In this document: in pieces, positions 1 through 6,835 of the stretch | Numbering within the stretch: position 1 is the stretch's first letter | Layout of the letters: the number at the start of each line of letters is the position of its first letter | From: Halobellus inordinatus | GTDB taxonomy: Archaea; Halobacteriota; Halobacteria; Halobacteriales; Haloferacaceae | Direction: 5' to 3' | NCBI RefSeq assembly: GCF_024464655.1 | Contig: NZ_JANHAV010000007.1 | Span: forward strand, 1-64,000 | Length of the DNA stretch: 64,000 bases | Position numbers and translations under genes: made by a program | The notes under the pieces: generated by a model | What the model saw: only the letters and a program-made list of their open reading frames with translations | Databases searched by the model: none | What the model was told of the DNA's origin: nothing

Positions 1-531
1 TGCGACGAGGAACACGCCGACGCGATCGACAACGCGGTCTTCCCCGGCGCCCAGGGCGGCCCCCTGATGCACAACATCGCGGGCAAGGCCGTCGGGTTCA
101 AAGAAGCGCTCTCCGAGGAGTTCGACGCCTACGCCGAACAGACGGTCGCAAACGCCAAAGCGCTCGCCGACCAGTTGCAAGCGAACGGACTCAGCCTCGT
201 CTCTGGCGGCACTGACAACCACCTCGTGTTGGTCGACCTCCGGCCGTCCCATCCCGACACGTCCGGGAAGGACGTCGAATCGGCGCTCGAAGAGGCCGGG
301 ATCGTGATGAACGCGAATACGGTCCCCGGCGAGACGCGCTCGGCGTTCAACCCGAGCGGCATCCGTATCGGGACGCCGGGCGTCACGACGCGTGGCTTCA
401 CCGAATCGACGTGCCGGGAGGTCGCAGACCTCATCACGCGCGTCATCGACGACCCGAACGACGAGCAGACGGTCGCCGAGGTCGCTGCGCGCGTCGACGA
501 ACTGACCGACGAGTATCCATTGTACGACTAA
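1..531 (+). CDS. glyA: Serine hydroxymethyltransferase, C-terminal part
   Basis: The reading frame is already open at base 1, so only the last 176 residues are present. The enzyme is a cytosolic PLP protein that interconverts serine and glycine while charging tetrahydrofolate with a one-carbon unit. The first residues carry the conserved FPGAQGGPLMHNIAGKAV block, and the end carries the SGIRIGTPGVTTRGF block typical of the small domain. The PLP lysine lies upstream, outside the window. The next gene on the opposite strand beyond the Usp gene is a GcvT-like protein, which would also use folate, so a one-carbon context is possible. Identification is secure; the start is not visible. Confidence 0.96.
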   Translation, partial: CDEEHADAIDNAVFPGAQGGPLMHNIAGKAVGFKEALSEEFDAYAEQTVANAKALADQLQANGLSLVSGGTDNHLVLVDLRPSHPDTSGKDVESALEEAGIVMNANTVPGETRSAFNPSGIRIGTPGVTTRGFTESTCREVADLITRVIDDPNDEQTVAEVAARVDELTDEYPLYD

Positions 532-603
532 ATCGCCCGCTCTGGTCAATACCATCCGTCTTCGCGGACACCATCGTTCTTATCAACTGAGAACAACGAC
601 CAA

Positions 604-610
604 CTTATAC
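604..610 (+). promoter_or_regulatory. TATA-like box upstream of the tandem UspA gene
   Basis: CTTATAC lies about 28-34 bases before the ATG at 638, inside an otherwise A/T-rich stretch. The spacing fits a leaderless haloarchaeal transcript that starts at or near the start codon. This is inference from position and composition only. Confidence 0.45.
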
Positions 611-637
611 GGGAAAATAAATTAATTATAATGCAGT

Positions 638-1456
638 ATGTATCGGGTTCTCATCCCCGTCGACGACGACGAGAGTCGGGCGCTCAATCAGGCGGAATAC
701 GCCGCGAATCTCCCTGGTTCCGGATCGGACGTCGAAGCGACAGTCCTGTACGTGGTCCCGCCACGCCGTCTCGATACGGCTGAGGAGGTAGACTTTGAAG
801 AGATCGACTCGGCGGTCGCAGCCGTCGAGTACCTCGAAGACAGTGGTGTCTCGGTCGACGGTCGCGTCGGTGACGGCGGCGTCTCCGAGGAGGTCATCCG
901 GATGGCAGACGAACTGGACTGCGACGAACTCGTGATGGGCGGGCGGAAGCGCTCCGGCGTCGCACAGGTCCTCCTCGGGAGTACCGTCCGCGACGTCTTC
1001 GTCTCCACGGAGCGACCTGTCACGATCACCGGCTCTGGAATGGTATTCGAGGGCGGGTCACGCGAGGTGCTGCTCCCTGTCGATCGGAACCTGGAACGGG
1101 CGCGCCGACAGGTCGAGTACGCCACTGCGCTGCCGAACGCCGCGGAGAACGTCACGGCGACGGTGCTGTACGTCTTCCCCCACCAGGACTACCGGGGCGC
1201 GCCGCCGCACGAGTTCGAAGACGTCGAGGCGGCGGTCGAAACAGCCGATTCGCTCGAAGCGGAGGGTCTGTCCGTCGAGCGAGTCTCTATCGGTGGCGAA
1301 GTGGCACGAAAAGTCCTCGAAACGGCCGAGGAACGCGAGGTCGACAGCATCGTGATGGGCGGACGGAAGCGCTCGGGCGTCCAGAAGACGCTCTTGGGCA
1401 GCATCGCACAGGACGTGATGCTCTCTGCGGACCGTCCGGTCACGCTCACTGGGTAA
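638..1456 (+). CDS. Tandem universal stress protein (two UspA domains)
   Basis: The 272-residue protein consists of two UspA domains, about residues 1-130 and 142-272. Each starts with a beta strand rich in V/L (YRVLIPVDDD, REVLLPVDRN). Each ends with a GGRKRSGV...LLGS segment, which fits the Gx2Gx9G[S/T] ATP-binding motif of Usp proteins. The two halves match each other well, so the gene arose by internal duplication. Usp proteins are cytosolic and are induced by stress or growth arrest; the exact target here is unknown. The gene stands alone, with its own TATA-like box, between glyA and a convergent GcvT-like gene. Confidence 0.92.
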   Translation: MYRVLIPVDDDESRALNQAEYAANLPGSGSDVEATVLYVVPPRRLDTAEEVDFEEIDSAVAAVEYLEDSGVSVDGRVGDGGVSEEVIRMADELDCDELVMGGRKRSGVAQVLLGSTVRDVFVSTERPVTITGSGMVFEGGSREVLLPVDRNLERARRQVEYATALPNAAENVTATVLYVFPHQDYRGAPPHEFEDVEAAVETADSLEAEGLSVERVSIGGEVARKVLETAEEREVDSIVMGGRKRSGVQKTLLGSIAQDVMLSADRPVTLTG

Positions 1457-1499
1457 TCGATCCAGTTTCTGCCGCTCCGGCTTCAGGTTCATCGACCGC

Positions 1500-1506
1500 A
1501 AAAAAA
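1500..1506 (-). terminator. T-run downstream of the GcvT-like gene
   Basis: Seven A on the plus strand read as seven T on the minus strand, about 70 bases after the stop of the leftward GcvT-like gene. Archaeal termination often occurs at oligo-T tracts. The tract also sits between two convergent genes, which fits a termination role. Confidence 0.35.
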
Positions 1507-1578
1507 CTGCTTCGTTCGCTGTGACCGGCGCGCGAGTGCCGCCGGTGGGAGACGCTCAGACAGTGAGGGCTGACTGCT

Positions 1579-2958
1579 TCAGTTGTCCTGCGCTTCGGCT
1601 TCCTGCTTTGCACCCAGCTTCGCCTGTTCGCGGGCGCTCGGGTTGACCGATTCCTTGAACGGCACTTCTGCGACCGTCGCGTACACCGGCTCGCCGTCCT
1701 CTTCGGCGTACTCGTCGGGCAGGTGCACCTGGAACTCGAGGTCGAGATCGTTCTCGTAGATCTCGTCGTCGAGCGTCGCCTGCGCGGCGTCTTCGAGCTT
1801 GTCGGCGGGCACGAATCCGAGACCGATGTTCGTCTCGAGGTCCGGGTTCCACCACGGCGAGGTCATGTAGCCGCATTCCTCGTCCGTCTCCGGATCGGAG
1901 ATGATCCAGAAGTCCGGCGCGTAATCGCGGATCGGCTCGCCGGCCATCTTCAGGCCGACCAGCTTGAGGTTGAACGGGTACTCGCCGCCCTCGATGAGCT
2001 CCTTCTGGCGTTCGAGTTCTTCCTTGCCGACGTAGTCGGCTTCCTTGTCGTCCGGCACCTGATAGCCCAGGTTGACCTGGAACGGCGAGGTCTCGTGGTC
2101 CATGTCCTGACCCCACGAGAGGATCCCCGCCGCGATGCGGCGGTGGTGACCGGGCGCGATCTGCATCCCGCCGTGGTCTTTGACCGATTCGAGGACCGGA
2201 TCCCACACGCGCTCTGCGTTCTCCATCGCATCGCGCACGTAGATCTCGAAGCCCTTCTCGCCGGAGAAGCCGGTCTGGCTGACGAGCACCGAGGCACCGT
2301 TGATCTCGGCCTCCATCAGGCCGTAGTACGGAATCTCGGAGACTTCCTCGCCGACGACTTCGACCATCACGTCCTCGGAGAGCGGTCCCTGGATCTGCAT
2401 CGGGGCGACGTCGATTTCGTCGACTTCGACGTCGAAGTTCTTCCCGACGTTGACGCCCTGGATCCACTGCATCAGCGTCGAGTCCGAGATAGAGAACCAG
2501 AACTCGTCTTCTTCGACGCGGAGCAGAATCGGGTCGTTGAGGATGCCGCCGTCCTCGTTGCAGAGGATGACGTACTTGCCGTTCATCGGCTCGATTTCGG
2601 TGGCATCACGCGTGATGAGGTAGTTCGTGAGTTCCTCGGCGTCCGGGCCTTTCACGCGGATCTGCCGTTCGACGGCGACGTCCCACAGCGTTACCTTCTC
2701 GGTAAGCGCTTCGTACTCGGCCATCGCACCGCCGTCTTCTGGCTCGACGAGGCCGCGCGGGTGATAGATACGGTTGTACACCGTACACCGCCAGGCTCCT
2801 TCCTCGTTGAACGACTTATCGAAGAAGGGGGACTTTCGAACGCGGGTCGAGACCAGCATCTGGATCCCCGGATCTCCGGTCTGTCGGAGGTTCCGCGGGA
2901 GCGTTCTGTCGGATTGATCGATACTCGGATGATTTGGGTGTTCGTAGTCCCCTGACAT
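1579..2958 (-). CDS. GcvT/DmdA-like aminomethyltransferase family protein
   Basis: With the start at 2958 the protein has 459 residues. The frame stays open further upstream, but the family-like N-terminus (SDRTLPRNLRQTGDP, then QMLVSTRVRKSPFF) begins just after this ATG, so it is preferred over the start at 3192. Residues near 90-110 (LWDVAVERQIRVKGPDA) and the FSISDSTLMQW and VSQTGFSGEKGFEIY segments are typical of the folate-binding GcvT fold. The family includes glycine cleavage T protein, DMSP demethylase DmdA and sarcosine or dimethylglycine demethylating domains. No gcvH or gcvP is near, so a free-standing folate-dependent demethylase is more likely than glycine cleavage. The substrate is unknown. 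Confidence 0.8.
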   Translation of the reverse strand: MSGDYEHPNHPSIDQSDRTLPRNLRQTGDPGIQMLVSTRVRKSPFFDKSFNEEGAWRCTVYNRIYHPRGLVEPEDGGAMAEYEALTEKVTLWDVAVERQIRVKGPDAEELTNYLITRDATEIEPMNGKYVILCNEDGGILNDPILLRVEEDEFWFSISDSTLMQWIQGVNVGKNFDVEVDEIDVAPMQIQGPLSEDVMVEVVGEEVSEIPYYGLMEAEINGASVLVSQTGFSGEKGFEIYVRDAMENAERVWDPVLESVKDHGGMQIAPGHHRRIAAGILSWGQDMDHETSPFQVNLGYQVPDDKEADYVGKEELERQKELIEGGEYPFNLKLVGLKMAGEPIRDYAPDFWIISDPETDEECGYMTSPWWNPDLETNIGLGFVPADKLEDAAQATLDDEIYENDLDLEFQVHLPDEYAEEDGEPVYATVAEVPFKESVNPSAREQAKLGAKQEAEAQDN

Positions 2959-3234
2959 CCAATAAACGATGTTATCAAACCCCAATAAAAGATCACCCTG
3001 ATAGTACCGTGCTTTTATTTGCCACTGCTTAGCACGGGACATATCGGGCGCTGTGATCGGCTCGTTCCGGGCGCGCTTGCACGCCCCAGAACATACCATA
3101 TTTCGACCGGTAGATGGCCGATGTAACTCGAATATCGGCGGCAGAAGAAGGACCGTGTTGCCCTCGATCGCTCGTTCGAGGTATTCGATCACTGCTCGCG
3201 CGCGCTCACTCGTTCGGACTTCTATCCGACAGTC

Positions 3235-4479
3235 TCAGGATTGGCGCGCGGCGTAGAGTGCTGCCCCGACGAGCGCGGCGAGTGCGACGGTCACACCGAA
3301 CCCGGGGCTGCTCGTACTGGACGTCGATTCGTCAGTCTGCGCTGCCGTTTGCTCGTCGGTGGTTTCGCTCGCTGTGGTCGTGCTGTCCGTCTCGGTCGCC
3401 GTCGCGGTCGTTCCGCTGCTCGTCGTGGTCTCGCTCTCCGTCATCGTGATCTCTCGCTCGGAGAAGTGATTCACGGCGACCAGGACGCTCGCGCTGGCGT
3501 CGGCACTCGCCTGCTGGCGAACGAGGAACTTTGAGGTGTCGCCGCCGTCGATCGCGCTCTGGAGCGCACTGTAAGAGGACGCCTGTGCGGCGGCCTCGCC
3601 GTCGACAGTCACCTGCACGTCGTTCGTCGCGTCGACGACCTTCTCGGAGACGGACGTGATGACAACCTTCCCCTGGTGCTCGGAGCGCTCGGCGGTCATT
3701 CGCACCGTTCCCTCACTTTGCTGGGTCACTTCGACGGTCGTGTTGTCGCCGTACTGCACGACGTCGGCGACGGCTTCACTTCCCGACTCGCTCTGCTGCA
3801 TCACGTACACCTCGGCGGCCGCCTGGCCGCTGGTGATCAGTTGTTCCTGCTGTTCGTCGTCCTCGGTGCGGCCCTCCGGATACGAGCGGAACGCGAGTTT
3901 GCTGTCTCCTTCGAGGCTCGCGGAGACGTTCCCCTGGTCGTTCACCGTGAGTTCGCCGTCACCGACGACGAGGAAGACGCCTTCCGTGCCGTCGTCGGTC
4001 GTCACGACGACTTTCTCACTGCTCTGACTCGCGGCCTCGGCGGAACTGGACAGATTGACCGCTACGTACTGGCTGTCGTCGCCGGCACGCACCGTCAACA
4101 CCCCACGCTCGTTGTCGTGTGCGCGGAGCGTCGCCCCGCTGTCGGTACTCATCGAAGCGCTCGTCTCGCTCTTCGCATCGAAAGCGACGGCAGCGCCGGC
4201 GATGTCGGAGGAGGCACTTAACTCGACATCGGCCGAGAGGCTGCCACTACTTTCTGTCTCACTCTGCGACTGTACTTTCACTGACTGCATCACGGTTTCG
4301 CCGTCGACGGCGTAGTCGACGACCGCGTTGCTCGTCGTGTCGAAAGAGACGTTGGTCTCAGCGTACGCCTTCTGGCTCGACGTGGCTGCACCGACAGTCC
4401 CGACTGCCGCGGCGGATCCGAGCGCGGACGCCACGAGCAGCACGGCTATCACCGATGCGGTAACTCGATCTGTGAACAT
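3235..4479 (-). CDS. Secreted surface protein with PGF-CTERM anchor
   Basis: The 414-residue protein starts with a Sec-type signal (about residues 1-32, hydrophobic core then AAVGTVGAA). The mature part is acidic and rich in Ser, Thr and Gln. Near the C-terminus a long Thr/Ser/Glu linker precedes SSPGF, a 17-residue hydrophobic helix and a short basic tail (AARQS). That arrangement is the PGF-CTERM signal handled by archaeosortase A, which exchanges the helix for a lipid anchor. The Thr-rich linker is a likely O-glycosylation zone. No enzymatic domain is recognised. It probably sits on the S-layer surface; the biological role is unknown. Confidence 0.85.
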   Translation of the reverse strand: MFTDRVTASVIAVLLVASALGSAAAVGTVGAATSSQKAYAETNVSFDTTSNAVVDYAVDGETVMQSVKVQSQSETESSGSLSADVELSASSDIAGAAVAFDAKSETSASMSTDSGATLRAHDNERGVLTVRAGDDSQYVAVNLSSSAEAASQSSEKVVVTTDDGTEGVFLVVGDGELTVNDQGNVSASLEGDSKLAFRSYPEGRTEDDEQQEQLITSGQAAAEVYVMQQSESGSEAVADVVQYGDNTTVEVTQQSEGTVRMTAERSEHQGKVVITSVSEKVVDATNDVQVTVDGEAAAQASSYSALQSAIDGGDTSKFLVRQQASADASASVLVAVNHFSEREITMTESETTTSSGTTATATETDSTTTASETTDEQTAAQTDESTSSTSSPGFGVTVALAALVGAALYAARQS

Positions 4480-4830
4480 CGCGTCCGATCCTACCCGTTC
4501 ACGGGAGTATATAAACGAATGATACCGGCCCCGATTTTCACTCGTTTAATCCGGATTCATCCCGTCATAGTCCGCTGATTCCGCTGTCCGAGGTGCTGCC
4601 ACCGAGTCCTCTCTGAACAATATTTATAATGGGTTATTTCGTATACCCTCCGTAGGCGTCGCAACTAAGCGTCTCACCGACCGCACGCCGCAGTGCGATC
4701 AGGGAGAACGAAGACGGGAACACGCTCCTGTACTCCTCGCCCCGACCGAAGCTGTCGGGAGTTACCAATAGCCGCCGGTATCTCAGTCCATCTCGCATTG
4801 CTTATTTCCCTCGGTCTCGAAACTAGCCCA
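4480..4830. other. Non-coding interval of 351 bases
   Basis: The interval lies upstream of both the leftward surface-protein gene and the rightward small membrane gene. It contains AATATTTATAATGGG near 4619, a strong TATA-like tract about 200 bases before the next rightward ATG, so either a long leader or an unrecognised small RNA could start there. No convincing coding frame is seen. Confidence 0.4.
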
Positions 4831-5088
4831 ATGACTCCGTCTCGTCCCGCGCCCGGGCCGGACGCCGCTCGCGCGTTTCGGCTCGGGATCGCGGCTGGCG
4901 CACTCGTCGGCCTCGCGTTTGCGGGGTTGGTCTACTGGACCGGTTCGGTGAACATATTCGCGTTCGGGTACGTCTTCGCGTTGCTCTTTCCGGTGTACCT
5001 CGTTCTGGTCGCGATCGCCCTCAGCGTGTGGCTGGGATACGACAAGGACGCGACCGCACTGCGCCCGGTCTACCGGACTGAGCGGTAG
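4831..5088 (+). CDS. Small two-helix membrane protein
   Basis: The ATG at 4831 gives 85 residues with two hydrophobic helices (about 17-37 and 43-65) and a charged tail. The frame extends upstream to 4693, but those residues are Arg/Ser/Cys rich and look non-coding. Similar short membrane proteins with this layout are common in haloarchaea and have no known function. The gene sits between two unrelated genes and is not part of an obvious operon. Confidence 0.7.
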   Translation: MTPSRPAPGPDAARAFRLGIAAGALVGLAFAGLVYWTGSVNIFAFGYVFALLFPVYLVLVAIALSVWLGYDKDATALRPVYRTER

Positions 5089-5187
5089 TCCTCCTAGCGA
5101 TCTGACTCGCAATCGGCGGCCTAGGACCGCACACACAACTGCGCCGAACCGAATACGGTAATGGCGCTGCCGACGCACGCTTCTGCA

Positions 5188-5961
5188 ATGGCACAACTCG
5201 AACGGCTCCGGGTGTATCCGGTGAAAAGCCTCGACGGGATCGACGTCGACGCCGCGACGATTCTCGATGGGGGCACGCTCGAACACGACCGCGAGTTCGC
5301 GCTCTTCGATTCGGAGGGCGACGTCATCAACGCGAAACGCACTGACCAAGTGCACGCGCTCGCGACGGACTTCGACCCGGAGTCGGGGGCGCTCGTCGTC
5401 GAGACGCCCGAGGGTGAGACGGAACGCTTCGTTCTCGCGCAGGAACGCGGGCGCGCCGCGGCGTGGTTCGGGGAGTTCCTAGATCTCGATGTCTCGCTCC
5501 GGCGAGACGTCTCTCTCGGTTTCGTCGACCGCCGCGAGATGGGGCCGTCAGTCGTCAGCACCGCGACGCTGCGGGAGTTCGCGTCGTGGTTCGACGACAT
5601 CACCGTCGAGAGCGCGCGTCGCCGTCTCCGGGCGAACGTCGAAGTCTCGGGCGTTCCGGCGTTCTGGGAGGATCGATTCGTCGGTGACGACGCGCCTGCC
5701 TTCGAGGTCGGCGACGTCAGGTTCGAGGGCGTCAAACCCTGCGGGCGGTGTGTGGTTCCCGGTCGCGACCCCGACACCGGCGCGTCGACGCCGAACTTCC
5801 GCGAGCAATTCATCGAGAAGCGGCGCGAGACGTTCCCCGAGTGGGCCGATCCGGACGCGTTCGAACACTTCTTCACGTCGATGCTCATCGCCCGCGTCCC
5901 CGACTCCCACCGGGGGCGCCGACTCAACGTCGGTGATCCGGTATCCGTTCTCGAGGACTGA
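5188..5961 (+). CDS. MOSC domain protein
   Basis: The 257-residue protein begins with an MOSC N-terminal beta-barrel domain (LERLRVYPVKSLDGIDV, residues 3-19). It continues with the MOSC domain, whose FEGVKPCGRCVVPGRDP segment carries the conserved cysteine. MOSC proteins bind sulfur or molybdenum cofactor; relatives include the C-terminal part of Moco sulfurase, YcbX and mARC. The second ATG (5188) is chosen over 5161 because MAQLERLRVYPVKS is the normal family start. A role in reducing N-hydroxylated compounds or in Moco handling is inference. No Moco biosynthesis gene is nearby. Confidence 0.9.
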   Translation: MAQLERLRVYPVKSLDGIDVDAATILDGGTLEHDREFALFDSEGDVINAKRTDQVHALATDFDPESGALVVETPEGETERFVLAQERGRAAAWFGEFLDLDVSLRRDVSLGFVDRREMGPSVVSTATLREFASWFDDITVESARRRLRANVEVSGVPAFWEDRFVGDDAPAFEVGDVRFEGVKPCGRCVVPGRDPDTGASTPNFREQFIEKRRETFPEWADPDAFEHFFTSMLIARVPDSHRGRRLNVGDPVSVLED

Positions 5962-6002
5962 TCCGCCGCGGTTCTCGCCGCCGTCAGTGTCGCTCCGCTC
6001 GG

Positions 6003-6659
6003 TCAGTCGCGATCCCGCTCGGCGATCGTCGCAGCGATGAGGTTTCGCATCCCGCGGCGGAGTCGCCCGCTCATCGCCGTCGAGGAGAGGTCCATCTCCT
6101 CGGCGACTTCGCTGAGCGAGATGTCCCGCGGTTCGTTGAAGTAGCCCTTCGCGAACGCGAGTTGGAGCGCCGCGCGCTGCTCGTCGGTGAGACCGTACGA
6201 GGACTCGCCGCCGGCGTCCTCGTTGCTGTAGATCTCGATGATGTCGAGCGCGATGTCGTTCGCGATCGCGTACTCCCAAATCGTGTTGAGCGCGGCGCGG
6301 TCGGGCAAGAGCAGGTGGACCAACCATCCGCCGTCTTTCGTCTCCGTGTGCACTAGAAAGCCGTTCTCCTCGGTCACGATGCTGCTGATGAGGCGCGTCT
6401 GTGGCGTGTGTTTGATGTAGTAGATCGCCGTGTCGTTGGTCCGATCGATCAGCTCGAATTCTTCGACCGTGACGTCGGATTCGAGTGCCGCTTCGAGTTC
6501 TTCGGAGTCGTCGTATTCGATGAGAAACGGAAAGTACGTCGACCCTGGATCGGTCGTCCCCTGCGTGATCACACGGATCTTGACGCCGTCGAGTCGCTCC
6601 AGCGTCGGAACGAGCGCGAGGTGTTCGTGTTCGATGTGTACCTTTGCTGTTATCGACAT
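6003..6659 (-). CDS. HTH-10 (Bat-type) transcription regulator
   Basis: The 218-residue protein has a C-terminal HTH-10 domain (about 157-215: LTDEQRAALQLAFAKGYFNE, then SLSEVAEEMDLSSTAMSGRL). This is the DNA-binding domain of the bacterio-opsin activator family. The N-terminal 150 residues form a small-molecule or redox sensing domain of the kind seen in many haloarchaeal HTH-10 proteins. A close architectural paralogue is encoded at 40834-41487. It is transcribed in the same direction as the TRAP operon but is separated by 176 bases with two inverted repeats, so it probably has its own promoter. It could regulate the TRAP operon, but this is inference. Confidence 0.9.
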   Translation of the reverse strand: MSITAKVHIEHEHLALVPTLERLDGVKIRVITQGTTDPGSTYFPFLIEYDDSEELEAALESDVTVEEFELIDRTNDTAIYYIKHTPQTRLISSIVTEENGFLVHTETKDGGWLVHLLLPDRAALNTIWEYAIANDIALDIIEIYSNEDAGGESSYGLTDEQRAALQLAFAKGYFNEPRDISLSEVAEEMDLSSTAMSGRLRRGMRNLIAATIAERDRD

Positions 6660-6764
6660 TGTTGGTGAGTTCTCCGTTCGCAGCCGTCCCCCGGTTTCGT
6701 CGGTGTCGCTTCCCGGTCGCGCCGACCGCTACACCGTGGTTTCCAGCCTCCCAATAGTGTCTAT

Positions 6765-6781
6765 CGGTTCACTCCGAACCG
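6765..6781. promoter_or_regulatory. Inverted repeat upstream of the HTH-10 gene
   Basis: CGGTTC and GAACCG are separated by five bases about 105 bases upstream of the HTH-10 start. The symmetric form suggests an operator for a dimeric regulator. It is absent from the other promoters examined. Confidence 0.35.
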
Positions 6782-6791
6782 AGTGTATCTT

Positions 6792-6821
6792 ATATTGTCG
6801 GTCGTGTGCAAGCGACAATAT
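6792..6821 (-). terminator. Hairpin 15 bases after the TRAP permease stop
   Basis: ATATTGTCG and CGACAATAT form a perfect nine-base stem around a 12-base loop. On the minus strand this follows the end of the TRAP permease gene (stop at 6836). It may end or stabilise the 3' end of the TRAP mRNA. An operator role for the downstream HTH-10 gene is an alternative. Confidence 0.45.
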
Positions 6822-6835
6822 CGCCCCGCCGACAG

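Noticed and set aside
1723-2955. 410-residue frame on the plus strand opposite the GcvT-like gene
   Set aside because: It is the mirror frame of a well-supported gene in G+C-rich DNA, rich in Val, Leu, Arg and His without domain motifs.
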